From positions 496,001-560,000 of the forward strand of contig JALQBC010000011.1 in assembly GCA_023375675.1 (NCBI GenBank): 64,000 bases of DNA. The letters are read 5' to 3'. The stretch is from Cytospora piceicola (taxonomy: Eukaryota > Ascomycota > Sordariomycetes > Diaporthales > Cytosporaceae). Of the stretch, positions 12,772 through 23,640 are shown one piece after another; position 1 is the first letter of the stretch, and every line of letters starts with the position of its first letter. The notes under the pieces are model-generated. The model saw only the letters and a list, made by a program, of their open reading frames with translations, did no database searches and was not told the origin of the DNA. The translations under genes were made by a program, and so were the position numbers.

Positions 12772-13432
12772 TTTGTGCCCACCATTACAACGACCAGTAT
12801 TGCATAGTGTAAATGTAGCTAACGGCGGCAGCCTACGTAGACCAATGCCTGTCAAATAAGCTGTCAAGAAAAGCGTTGCTGGCCAGTGTAACAAGAAAGA
12901 CTACCAGATAGAGAAGCAGATTCATAGGGGCGTCCTGGCGTCTCTTGCTATAGCATACGGGTCCTTGAGCTGCATGGCCCTGGTGTCCCCTTACCGCCCC
13001 CGAATGGCGGTAGGCGGTAGGCGGCAATCGCGTGGTGGACAGGAATTGGTCTCCCTGCTGGTTCCTCAAACAACAACAGCTCCAAGCGATTCCCTAGGAC
13101 ATGAACCTATCCCGGCTTCTCCATGTATGACTAGTGACAAGACTGGACTTTTCGAAGTCATCTGGTAGAAACATCCCGTAGACTGTGGGAATGCTTTTCC
13201 CAACGGTCCCGGCAGACCGGCGGGCCGGCAGGCAACTGTTTAAACGGTCTCGTAACTCGGTCCTCGTTGCCCTGTCAACAATCGGGGGTTAGTTGACTTC
13301 GAGCTACCAAAAGTCTACAACACCACTTTGTAGATCTGAACTAACGACAAAACGACCGTCTTATCTGGCTTTACAAGCATCATTATTGAGCCTTTCGCCT
13401 ACTACAGCCAGACTCTGCAAGTAACTCGAGCC

Positions 13433-15407
13433 ATGGCGAGATTAGTAAGGGGCCGTCGCATCATCGATGACTCCAGCGACGAGGACTTTCCAGACATACG
13501 CCAGATTGGCTCATTCCAAACAAAGGACAGCAAAAATGCCCGACCAACCCCCGTAAAGCAGGCCGAGGATCTCACTAGCAAAGGTGTAGTGAGAAGACGC
13601 AAGCTTGGTCCTATCTCCGATAACGCGGTGCTCCGCCCGGTGATGGCAAGAGGAACTTCGCGCACTATATTTGATGACGATGACACTGGCCAGGAAAAGT
13701 TAACGAAGCCCCGGCGAATTGAACTTCAAGCCAGAAAGGCAAAACCGGTCGGCACAAGACATGAGATCCAAGTTTCATCCGATGCGGAATCCATACAGGA
13801 GGAGACTATCATCGAGGATTTTTCATGCGATAATGAGTCTGACTTTGAGGCCAGTCAGAATTCGGATTCAGAAGGAGATTATCCCCCGGCTGGACTCTTC
13901 CTCAAACAGTCTCCTCCAAAATCATCTAGAAGGCCAAGAGTTGGATCCAGTGCGAGGAGGGAAGCTCATGCTGATAGGTGGAGCCCCAGCCCAAGTTCAC
14001 AACTACTGGCAGAAGCGAGTGAGGCACAAGAGCGAGGTGGTGCACAGGAGTCTAGCAGCGTAAGGGACATCAAGTCCAGATACAGACCTCTGTCTGAAAA
14101 CGCATATGGGCCAAGAAGCACAACGCCGATTGACTTTGCTGGACCGTTCACCAAACTCAAGGCGTAAGACACACACCCACTCTCCCTCCCTCATGTCAAC
14201 ACCCGAGATACTAACACTGCTTCACAGCTATGAGCTCCAACCTCCAAGATCCAAAGAGTCCTCATCATATGCCAAGCGCCCTACAACGCCAACATCTCCA
14301 CCTCCTGGATCTAGGTACAGAAGTCTAGCCTCACCAAGCAAGAAGATCAACCGTATTCCAACCACACCCCACCACCCACAAACGGACACCTTCTGGGACC
14401 AGGAGTTCATCGACGAGTGGAACGACGAGCACTCGCCCAGGAAGCAGCTGTTCCCGCCATCGGCCAGCCACCAGAGCCCCCCCAAGAAGAGCCCCGCCAA
14501 GAAGGGGCCCAGCCAGGCCGCCGTGGCAAGAGCCGCCAAGAAGGCCTTCGAGCAGTCGAAGCACGAACTAGCCGAAACCTTCCTGAAGGAGCTGGACGAG
14601 CGCATCACGGACGGCCGGATATCCGAGCTGTCGGCCGAGACGGGCGGGATCCGCGTCGAGTGGACGAACCGGCTGAACACGACGGCCGGGCGCGCCAACT
14701 GGAGGCGGGAGACGACGAGGCGCAGTGGCGGCGGGGCGGGCGCGGCCGCGGCCGCCACGTACAGGCACCACGCCTCGGTCGAGCTCGCCGAGAAGGTCAT
14801 CGACGACGAGGGCCGGCTCCTCAACGTGCTCGCGCACGAGTTCTGCCACCTGGCCAACTTCATGGTCAGCGGCGTGACCAACAACCCGCACGGCCGGGAG
14901 TTCAAGGCGTGGGCCGCCAAGGTGACGCGGGCCTTTGGCGGCAGCAGGGGCATCGAGGTGACGACCAAGCACAGCTACGACATCGACTTCAAGTACGCGT
15001 GGGAGTGCACGGCCTGCGGGCTCGAGTACAAGCGGCACTCCAAGAGCGTCAACACGGAGCGCCACCGCTGCGGCGCCTGCAAGAGCGAGCTGAGGCAGAC
15101 CAGGCCCGTGCCGAGGGGCAAGCCGGCCAAGGAGAGCGAGTACCAGAAGTTCATGAAGGAGCAGATGAAGATCATCAGGCAGGAGAGGCCGGGCAGTTCG
15201 CAGAAGGACATCATGAGACTGGTGGCGAGCCGTTGGTCCCAGAAGGAGAGGGAGAAGGGAGATTCCGGGGATAAGACGCTCAGCAGCGCTTCCTCCTCTG
15301 CCTCTTCTCAAGTGCTCGGCGGCGGCAAGGAGAAGGTCGAGGGCGTTGCGAAGTCTATCAGAAGGCTGTCGCTGATAGACCTGATAGACCTGACGGATTC
15401 GACATGA
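13433..15407 (+). CDS. SprT-like zinc metalloprotease with zinc ribbon and HMG-like tail (GCNA/ACRC-like)
   Basis: Predicted nuclear protease related to GCNA and Spartan, families that act on DNA-protein crosslinks and chromatin proteins. Exons 13433-14163 and 14228-15407 give 636 residues. The first 300 or so residues are acidic, Ser-rich and low in complexity (SSDEDFPDI at the start), as in GCNA-type proteins. The SprT domain carries the zinc-protease motif HEFCH (H447-H451). A zinc ribbon follows, with CTAC (C504) and CGAC pairs. A C-terminal helical stretch at about 540-590 (EYQKFMKEQMKIIRQERPG...ASRW) resembles an HMG box. The second exon is much more GC-rich than the first. The intron uses GTAAGA and a CTAAC branch point. 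Family assignment is firm; the precise substrate is inference. Confidence 0.9.
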
Positions 15408-15834
15408 TCTCCCTTGCGTTAGGTACCCCTAAGCATGTCAGGCCCGGACGCCACGCAGTGCAACAAGCAGGCGTCGGAGGGTTTTTCTTTTTCCAATACT
15501 TTAGCGTGGCGAGGTGAGGCACCTCTTCTACTGCATTATGCTGTTGTGCATACAGGCATCGTTCATGTCAATAATATCATGCGAAAGCTATCCTACACTG
15601 GCTGTGCCTTCTTGCTGCCTCATGATGTTCATAGATCCTACAACGCCAGTCCCCAACCACCCAAGGAGACAAGATGGCATGCAAAAGCCGCACATTGGAT
15701 TCATAAGTGTCATGATACTCGTCTGTCCCACTACTCTTCCCGCAATCCGATCCTGATCACAAACAGGGGTATCACTCTTCATCCTCTCAAATCTCGCTCA
15801 AGTTTCGTTGTCCCCCCCGCTCCACACTGCTTCT
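15408..15834. other. Convergent intergenic region
   Basis: 3' flanks of the SprT-type gene and of MOG1 meet here. I see no additional gene or RNA. Confidence 0.6.
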
Positions 15835-16166
15835 TCAAACCTCATTGAACAGGTGCCAGTCCTTCACCTTGAACGTCTCCCAGATCCTCGAGGCGAACTC
15901 CACCGCGTCCCCTATCAGCTTGCCCTGCTTGCCCAGCTGTAGGTCGACGTCCTCCTCGTCGTACTCCCCCTTGATGTGCGGCACGTTGATGGTCACGAGG
16001 ATGTCGGTCGACTCCTTCTCGAGGCGCACCAGCGTCAGGATGATGGCCGTGAAGTCCGGCACGTCGGCCTTCTTGGACGGGTCCGGGGGAGGCGTCTGTG
16101 TTGCGATGAGGGTGTAGGCGGGGATGTCGGCGCTGGTTGGGAGAGATAAACTGTCAGTATCAAACA

Positions 16167-16197
<31 letters not shown>

Positions 16198-16689
16198 CAG
16201 AGAAATGAGGGATCTGGAAAGAGGGAGGGAGACTGCTATGGGAACTTTGGTTGGGGGACGACATACTTCAGCTTGGAGAACTCCGTCTCAGTCGAGTTCC
16301 ACACCTTGACGGTGTCTACATCCGTTCCGACGAGCTCCTCCAGATGTGTCGTCAGGGCCTTGCCGTCGATCTCGGGAGAACTGCCCGGCCCACCAACGCG
16401 CTCCGTTATGTCGAAAATAATGCTGGTGAAGCCGTCCTTGTCGATGAAGACTTCCTGGGCGTCGGGGACCTGACGGATGGTGCTGTGACGCAAGTCAGCT
16501 TCCTTTTCTGTATTTCTGCCTCGTGTTGCTGAAGCGATCTGCTTGCTGCAAGTTTCTGCTCCCCGGAAAGAGGCGGGATCACGCTGTTTGCTGTTGTCGC
16601 ACATACCTGACGTCGGCGAACTGCTCAGGCAGCTCGGCCTCAAGAGCCCCGCCGAACAGTGCCCTGCGCTTGTACTCGGTCTCGGCCAT
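15835..16689 (-). CDS. MOG1: Ran-binding nuclear import factor Mog1
   Basis: Mog1 binds Ran GTPase and influences nucleotide release during nuclear protein import. Exons on the minus strand 16689-16607, 16482-16267 and 16132-15835 give 198 residues, the usual size. The N-terminus contains the family pattern RALFGGALEAELPEQFADVS, then RQVPDAQEVFID, and the fold continues through the TLVRLEKESTDILVTINVPH strand region. All three joins keep frame and use GTATGT donors. The second intron contains a long GA repeat. The gene is divergent from HNT1, sharing a 755-base promoter region. Confidence 0.93.
16166..16205. repeat. GA microsatellite in MOG1 intron 2
   Basis: About twelve AG dinucleotides followed by AGAGAGAC variants, lying wholly inside the intron between MOG1 exons 2 and 3. 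Confidence 0.9.
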
Positions 16690-17444
16690 GCTGGATGTTG
16701 ATATGGATGGGGGGTTATCTCGTGTTGTTTGTCTGTTCCCGAGGTATGTGGCAGCTTATGTACAGCGAATTTGGGCGTTGTTTAGAGTGTGTAGGAGTCG
16801 AGTCAAAGGATGAGTCCCGTCGCAAACAAGTCAAGGCAGGCAGTAAGGCACCACAGCCCCGCGAAGAGGGGCTGGGATGATGTAAGTCGGCCCAGGTTCA
16901 GGTTCAGGCCTGGTTCACAATGTTTGACTGGACAGGCTTGACCAGGGAGTTTAAAATAGCATAACATTTCGCGGCCCAATGCACATCCTAAAACAATGAT
17001 TGCATGTAGATATTTAAAGGCGTCAATTAACACGATACCAGTAAGTAAAACATGATATAGACAAAAGTCCAAAAAATCAGCAAAATGATAATTCGAATCT
17101 GGGGTCTCCAGATGAGATGGTTCCAAAGATTGGTAGAATGGAATTTGTTGGGTCGTCCCACGGTCACATCTGGTAAAAGGCAAGGTGTGAGTTCGCTAGG
17201 GAGATCCCATTCCGACTTGGATTGATCGTTCGTGTCTTATATACCAAGACCATCAAATCCCTCTGGGTGGGACCGTATAGGGGCCCCTCATAATCTTTAC
17301 TAAACTGCTCGCTCAACCCGCCGATACATCTCCGTCAGAATCCGACTTGTATCTTCTGCATTTAACATAACAAGTTCAACCTTCCTCTTTTCTTTCTGAA
17401 CTAGTTACCATATTCATCCCTCAATATTCCCATAGTTGAACCTC
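16690..17444. other. Divergent promoter region of MOG1 and HNT1
   Basis: No gene is recognised. On the HNT1 side there is a TATATA at about 17239 and a palindromic AGGGGCCCCT at 17279-17288. A T-loop-like TTCGAATC at about 17092 lacks the rest of a tRNA. Confidence 0.6.
17279..17288. promoter_or_regulatory. Palindromic stress-response element (two AGGGG cores)
   Basis: AGGGGCCCCT contains the AGGGG core of the fungal stress-response element on both strands. It lies about 157 bases upstream of the HNT1 start. The function is inferred from the motif only. Confidence 0.4.
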
Positions 17445-18274
17445 ATGTCCAGCAGAATGGCCACCTGCATCTTCTGCAAGATCATCAAGGGTGCGTAGCG
17501 TCTACTACAGATAGCTCTACTCTTGCAGCTCCTCATGAGCTCTGGAGCTCCAACTTCGTTTCTACAAGGCCCTCAGTGGTTCTCACTGACGTGCCGACGC
17601 ACTGGCTAACGACGACTCCCTATTTCAGGAGAGATCCCCTCTTTCAAGCTCTTCGAGAGCGAAAAGACCCTCGCCTTCATGGACATACAACCTCTTTCCA
17701 AGGGCCATGCCGTATGTAATATGATGCATCACCCTTGCCGAGCTCAGTATCTACGTACAATTAGAACCACACTCATAACTAACGCATTTTCTTCAACAGC
17801 TCGTCATTCCCAAACATCACGGCGAGAAGCTGACCGACATTCCGGATGAGCACCTGACTGAGCTCTTGGTACGTTTGTTTCCCTTACGTCCTTCCTTCCA
17901 CTTGCCCGTTCTCGCTCATGAATGTTTGGCCCCAGAGCTCCTGACTGACTGACTGACTGACTGACTGACTCGATGTGTTCTCGTATAGCCCATCGCGAAG
18001 AAAATTGCCATCGCATCTGGCGCAGTGAACTACAACATCCTCCAGAACAACGGCAAGATCGCGCATCAGGAGGTTGGACATGTCCACGTTCACATTGTGA
18101 GACTACGGATTCCCCGCCTTGTTATCCAGTCCGTAAGACAGCAAGACTAACATCACTCCTTATTAGATCCCCAAACCAAATGAAGAGGAGGGCCTCATCG
18201 TCGGCTGGCCCCAGCAGAAACTCGAGATGGACGAGCTGAAGGCCCTTGCTGAGCAGATCAAGAGCAAGATGTGA
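17445..18274 (+). CDS. HNT1: HIT-family adenosine 5'-monophosphoramidase (HINT/Hnt1)
   Basis: Hint proteins hydrolyse AMP linked to amines and related adenylates. Five exons, 17445-17490, 17629-17711, 17800-17868, 17989-18096 and 18167-18274, give 137 residues, typical for Hint1. The start of the fold reads CIFCKIIKGEIPSFKLFES. The HIT triad is H97-V-H99-V-H101, followed by IIPKPNEEEGL; N86, N87 and G88 precede it. All five exons join in phase with GT-AG borders. Four introns in a gene this small is intron-dense for the window. Intron 3 contains a TGAC repeat. Confidence 0.95.
17942..17971. repeat. TGAC microsatellite in HNT1 intron 3
   Basis: Seven or more perfect TGAC units within the intron between HNT1 exons 3 and 4. 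Confidence 0.9.
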
Positions 18275-18514
18275 AGGGAATCACGCGGCCCATTATGAAA
18301 AACACATGCTCTCACCATTGCACCGCATACCGAAGCTATGAATTGGCAAGTCTAAATGGTATTTCAACATCTAATCAAGAGCGCCAGCCAATCACAAACT
18401 TTTGTGTTGCCCAACCCGTAAGTCCTGCTGGTCTGTGCACCTTGTTCATACTGGTGCGTCTATCGTGTATGAGCCCACATCTTCAGTCCCATTCGCCCTG
18501 GCCGCCTGCCCAGC

Positions 18515-20282
18515 CTACACAGGATACGGCGTGACCTTGTCCCCTTGTATCCACCCTGTGCGGTCGTAAAGCGATCTCGCCCTGAGATACGGGTCCAGAT
18601 TCCAGTAGTCAGCCCTCAACTTGTCCGCAATGCTGTTCCGCTGTGCCTTGATGGACGCGTCCTCGGGGCTCTTGATCCACTTCAGCGTTGCGTCCTCGTA
18701 GTCCCTGTACAGCTGCTCGCGCGCAGCAAGGAGCTCGTCCCGCGTGGCCTCGTCCTTCATCTTGTCGTTCTCGCCCGCGACGGGTTCAACGTATTTATAC
18801 ACCCAGTTCTCCTCGCCATCGAGTTCCTTGATGATCTGGCTCTTCGGGATGAATTCTTCGACATCCTTGACGTTGTTGGTGAAGTGCACCTTGCTGGCAA
18901 CGACTGGGTCGAGCCAGCCACGGATGATCCTCCAAATACCTTGGAAGAGCCATGGCGCCTTGTGGACCAGCACCGAGCCGAGGCACTCGGGGTAGTTGGC
19001 CTCAAAACACTTGATCATAAACTTGACAGGTGTATAGTCCTGGTTCCCAATTAGCGACTGCTCGTTATGAATATAAGAGGGGGCAATCACTAACCATGTT
19101 GGCCATAGAGAAACCCGTCATGTCAAACACAATGGTCGCAGTGTCGATCGGCGGCCGGAGGACCATGCGCGCCGTCTCAATCAGATACACAGTGAACTTC
19201 TCGAGGGACTCCTCGCACTGCTCGCCTTGATGGTGGAATCGTACACGCACGACGCAGATTGGCCTGCCCTTCTTGTCAACGCCGTGCAAGAAGCTCTTGC
19301 CCATCCGGATCTGGGCCATGAAGTCCTCCCCAAACTGCTTCTCGCTAGGGTCACTTGAAAGCGACTTCTCCATCATACCAGCCTCGCCATTCTTTATGAT
19401 TTCGTCGTCCACGTGCACCTCATTGGCGCGCCAGTTCATTGTGGACACAAACATGACAAGCGCCTTTTCGACGTCCCATTTCCTTGCACGCAAGAAGCGT
19501 AGGATCAGCGCATCGGGGTGGTCGTGCTTGACCATGGCCCATATTGTTGCGCGGATGGCTTCAGGTGTAGTGCTGGCCAGGGTGTCCAAGAACTGCTTGT
19601 TCTGCCCGTACTTGTCATCCGCGTCGTCCTCCCTTATAGACGAGCTCACTCCACTCGTCGTCGAGCCCGAGTCTGAGTCATTCTTGTCCTTGCTCTTCCT
19701 GAACATTGGTAACCTTCTCTTCTTTCCTTTGTCCTTAGAATTGGTCTTGTCGGAGAGGACTGTCGTGGAGGAAGTCAAGGCAGTGTCGTCCTGTTCGGTG
19801 ACGGCGCACACTTGGAAGATGGAAGACCATAACTTGCGCAGCTTGTCCTCTTGCTCTGGGGTCAGATTCTCGACGCGCCCGGGCTGCGTCTCGGTCGTTA
19901 CGCCTTCCAGCATTTCGACGACTTCTTCGAGTTGGCTTTCTTCGGTCTCGTCAGTCTCTATGGAGGGCCGAGGTTGGAGTGCAATATATAGTGCAGACGC
20001 GACGGCGATTGCTGCTGCTAGAGAGGCAAGACTCAAGGAGACACCCGAATGAAGCGGTTCCCTGGCTGGACCCTTAAGCTTGTTGGCCGACGGCGAGGAC
20101 GGCGCAAGGCGTTGGCGACGGAGAGACGGTAGGAAATGAGAACCCGTTGTTATTCCCAAAGAAGCAGAGTCTCTGCAGGAGGTGGACCGCCAACAGGGAG
20201 CGTGGAGTCGAGGCGCAAAGCTGCGGGTAATACGATAGGCGGATTGGGCGGCTCTGTCCACTCCAGGACCAAATGCTCGCAT
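18515..20282 (-). CDS. SEC14-like CRAL-TRIO lipid-transfer protein with N-terminal membrane anchor
   Basis: Exons on the minus strand 20282-19095 and 19039-18515 give 570 residues. The first about 80 residues are rich in Arg/Ser/Ala with few acids, followed by a hydrophobic stretch (LASLAAAIAVASALYIAL), so it is probably tail-out anchored or organelle-targeted. A Lys/Ser/Asp-rich linker comes next. The CRAL-TRIO N-terminal helix pair includes DALILRFLRARKWDVEKAL, then the lipid-binding lobe with FLHGVDKKGRPI, TATIVFDMTGFSMANMDY and NYPECLGSVLVHKAPWLF. This arrangement is close to yeast Csr1-type phosphatidylinositol-transfer proteins. The first ATG in frame is at 20282; an extra upstream exon is possible. 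The intron starts with the less usual GTTAGT. Confidence 0.88.
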
Positions 20283-21149
20283 GTGAAAGTAATCTGGCAA
20301 GGAAAGCGGTTGGGGATGGTTCTGCGAGGCGCAGTTCGTGAAGGATCACGAAGCTATATGAGAGGGTACGTCAGCATTGGAGACGCACATTGAATGAAGG
20401 GTGACGAGAAGCTGTCTGTCATGCACATATACGTACCAATATCTGTTTCTTACTGTTGAGTTCAACAGTTGAAGCAGCTCTTCAAGGGTCCCAAGATTGC
20501 GACGTTGACACAGCCGGGTGATGGATGAGCCGGGTAGTACGATTTGTTTCGACAGTTACGAGCAGCTGAACACATATACCGTATGCTCGTAAGGTAATAC
20601 CCGTGGACAATACCTATGTGACATGGGACGAGAGTCTAGAGGACAAAAGACGGCACGTTCCGGTTGTTCCGTGAGACTTTTGGGGAGAGAAGCTGAACCC
20701 GTACACTCGTCATTTCCAAGGTTCTCAGGCTACAGGGTCAACGCTTGTATTTGTTGGCGGGGTACCCAAGGCCATCATTTGTCTCAATCCCAATCTCTAT
20801 GGATCTCTCAGGGACGCATCAGCCCTGGAGAGCCAAGAGCTTGGGTGCCGGAGCGCTTGGCTGGCCCCTGAACAGCGTACGGGCCCTGGCAGCTCGGTAG
20901 ATACACAGATGACAGGGGGCACGTGGTATCGAGGGTACGGCTCCGTAGTTGCCCCTCCACATCGCCCAGGCACGCCTAGCACGCCTGCACGCCAAACAGC
21001 TCCCGGTTGAATCGTGCAACAAGACGCGTCCAGCACGGCAACCAGACATTGCAAAGTCAACAATCAACCCATCCACTTCGACACACCCCGTTCGCCCCTG
21101 CGCCCCTGCGCTCTTTCAATCCACATCCCATTCCAGCTAGAGAAGCGCC
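20283..21149. other. Divergent promoter region of the SEC14-like gene and DAM1
   Basis: No gene, RNA or clear repeat is recognised in this stretch. Confidence 0.6.
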
Positions 21150-21909
21150 ATGTCTCAAGAGAGGAAGCGATCAACGTCACGGACTAGGGCGTCGCGCCCA
21201 ACAACCCCTCTTCGACCATCCTCGCGCTCATCCCTCCGCGACTCTGCCAGAGGAGGGACCGGCAGCGAGGGCGCTTTCCCTCTAAATGCTTTCGAGCCCG
21301 CCTTTGCGGAACTGTCTGACGCCATGGCTGACCTCGAGGCAAACATGATGCACTTCCAGCTTATGCACGAGAGCTTGGCCCGGTTTAGCGAGAGCTTTGC
21401 CAGCTTTATGTACGGTCTCAACATGAACGCGTTCTGTGTTGACTACCCTGAGGTACGGTACATGTGCCCAAGAGTTGGGCTATGGGTGCCCTGGAGTCGA
21501 TGTTGAGATGTTGACACTATGGATAGGCCCCGATACCAGAGTCCTTCCGGCGAGCGAAGCAACGAGAGGAACAGGACACGGCCCAGATCCCGGAAAACAA
21601 GCCTACGGACGAGCCAGAAGGGGAGACTACGTTCATGTGGGTGACCTGGCACTAGACTAAACGCTCTGAGCAACATCGAACTGTGCTGACTAGGCGATTG
21701 ACAGGACTACGGACACGACCTTCGTCGACAACCCCACATCAACCAGAGCAGCCACCCCCAGATTGCAGACACCAGCTCCCAGATCTAGAATATCTCGGGT
21801 GCCTGCTCCGTCCACCCGAGGCGGCGCACAGACTCGGGGTGCCCGTGTTGGCACTCGTGGTACGCGGTCTAGTGGACTTGTGCCGCCCCGAGTCCGCGGC
21901 ATCAGATGA
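21150..21909 (+). CDS. DAM1: DASH/Dam1 complex subunit Dam1
   Basis: Dam1 is a subunit of the DASH ring complex, which couples kinetochores to spindle microtubules. Exons 21150-21452, 21527-21636 and 21705-21909 give 205 residues. A Ser/Arg/Thr-rich N-terminus is followed by the conserved Dam1 helix (FEPAFAELSDAMADLEANMM, then FQLMHESLARFSESFASFMYGLNM). The tail is basic and rich in Arg, Gly and Thr, as in the C-terminal microtubule-binding arm of the family. The start is chosen by the first ATG that precedes the conserved helix. Phase and GT-AG borders agree at both introns. Confidence 0.92.
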
Positions 21910-22602
21910 ATGACTTCTCAAATGGGATGATGAATGAACCGGATGACATGAGTTACGAAACAATCGGGCCACGGGCTTCAGGACAAGCTGGGGGCGCACC
22001 TATGACGAACGCGGCAGATCGTGCGACATCTGATAACATGCGAGTAACTGTGCTGCTAGGCCATCCTCAAACGCTAGCGGCGGTGAAGCAGATACAAGTT
22101 CTTTTGGACCGTGCTATCACAGTCCGTTATGCGTAAGAAGGGACGGAGATGCGCTCATCATAATACCCTCCGGAAGGAGTCTAAATGGTATACGCGGTGC
22201 TGCATAGTGTGCTGGAAAATGGACGATGGACAGACATATCGCCCCAAGCGCTAAGGAACACACTTGCTCGACGCAACTGAAGTGTTATGAGACTTGACGA
22301 CCAATCATGGTCACTTTGTTTATCATAAAAAAGTCCGATGTGGTATTGGTCTTCGCAGATAGATATTCGCAGATAGATATCCACGTCCCGGAAAGCCCCC
22401 TGTCTGATTCACTGTTTCCTCCGTGCCGGCTCGGGACCCACAACCGACCGCTGTGACCGACCGCCGAACTCATACCCATAACTCATACTCATACTCATAC
22501 CTTTTGTCAGTTGCAATCAGGGATATACATTGACCAGGCATTTCGGTACATGCCGTCTCCTCAACACAGCGCAACTCCGAAATCACATGCACCTCTGTCA
22601 GA
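21910..22602. other. Intergenic region DAM1 to DUF167 gene
   Basis: Holds the DAM1 3' flank and the promoter of the next gene. A short open frame overlaps the DAM1 stop but has no family likeness. A small direct repeat of ACTCATACTC lies at about 22481-22500. Confidence 0.55.
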
Positions 22603-23048
22603 ATGGCGACGCATAGGTTCATCCAGTACGCTGTTGGATCGAAGAAGAAACCGGCCACGGTCTATCTCCGGTGTCACGTCAAGCCCGGCGCGAGCAAAGT
22701 ACGCGAGGGCATCACGTCCCTGACGGACGACACCATTGAGCTCTGCGTAAGCGCGGTGGCCAGGGACGGCGAGTCGAATAAGGCTGTGTTATCTGTCTTG
22801 AGCGAAGTAAGAATTAGATCCTCTCGTGTAGTCTTTTCGCTGAGATGCAAGGGTGTGGTGGTTTACTGATGCGCATCGGGCAGGCACTGGATGTCGCCAA
22901 GTCGAGCCTCCAGATTACCCGTGGTGCCAAATCCAGGGACAAGATTATCGCACTTGGGGGCAAAGCTGTTGAGGACGGAGAGGCAGAATGTCTGAGTCGT
23001 CTGCTCAAGCGACTTGGCGAGGCGGTCGAAGAGAACAAAGGTGGCTGA
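22603..23048 (+). CDS. DUF167 (YggU/UPF0235) family protein
   Basis: Exons 22603-22806 and 22884-23048 give 122 residues. The protein matches the small DUF167 fold found from bacteria (YggU) to man (C15orf40): [18 protein letters not shown], then [16 protein letters not shown], and after the intron [20 protein letters not shown]. The molecular function of this family is not established. The intron uses GTAAGA; the join is phase 0. Start ATG at 22603 lies directly before the conserved core. Confidence 0.88.
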
Positions 23049-23640
23049 TCCCACCTTGCCCGTGAGAGAAAACCGAACTGTGAATTGGTTTGCTATATTC
23101 ACGTGAAGCGATGATAACACTGGCACGAACGGCAGGAGACATGATGTCGTCTTGTTCCAACGCCTGCCAGCGCCTGCCATTGACTACACACCCGCGCCGC
23201 CGACTCCGGCTTGCCCAGCGAAGGCGCCTTGGTTGGGCTGGATGATAGAGGGAGCACCCGCGACGTGTTGCACACCACCGCAGCCAGCCGAGGTGCTCTG
23301 GGTCAGCCTGTTTGGGGGGAACGGGCGAGGGGAGGTTACTGGGCGAATTGCCCCTGCAGAGAGAGAGTATAATGAAGACAACAAAGCCCTTGCTCGTTAC
23401 CGAAGAGGATGCCCTTGTTCTGAACAAGGACTTTGTCATTGATCGGCCTTGGTCTCGTCGACAACGGAAGCGTTACAGTGTATTTGTGCGTATCTCGTCA
23501 TTATGCCACCCCTGGTGTATCCCAATCCTCAAACGTCCCCAGTCATGGTCTGTTCTGAAGATATTCAAGTCAGCAACTTGCGGTTGCAACAGTATATCCA
23601 ACAATCTTCCCTCAGAAACTCCGAGTTGGATATAAAAAAC
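23049..23640. other. Intergenic region DUF167 gene to BTB gene
   Basis: Proline- and alanine-coding open frames on both strands have no family likeness and no supported ATG. The BTB coding frame is open leftwards to about 23449, so part of this stretch may be BTB coding sequence if an upstream ATG at 23503 is used. Confidence 0.5.

Larger units (their letters stand above)
8405..13432. other. About 5 kb without a recognisable gene (FKS1 promoter and repeat-rich DNA)
   Basis: The part next to 8405 should be the FKS1 promoter and 5' UTR, and the part next to 13432 that of the SprT-type gene. Between them I find only short open frames with no family likeness. The DNA is dense in short repeats: TACCTAGG-type words at 9561-9642 and 12711-12771, CAGCTGC at 10971-10995, GGCA at 11271-11304 and a 31-base duplication at 11919-11980. 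An unannotated non-coding RNA or a small multi-exon gene cannot be excluded. Confidence 0.6.

Noticed and set aside
17060..17200. Possible tRNA around a TTCGAATC
   Set aside because: No matching A box, acceptor stem or anticodon arm on either strand.
21906..22136. Short open frame overlapping the DAM1 stop codon
   Set aside because: No family likeness; start overlaps the stop of DAM1, an arrangement not expected for a separate fungal gene.
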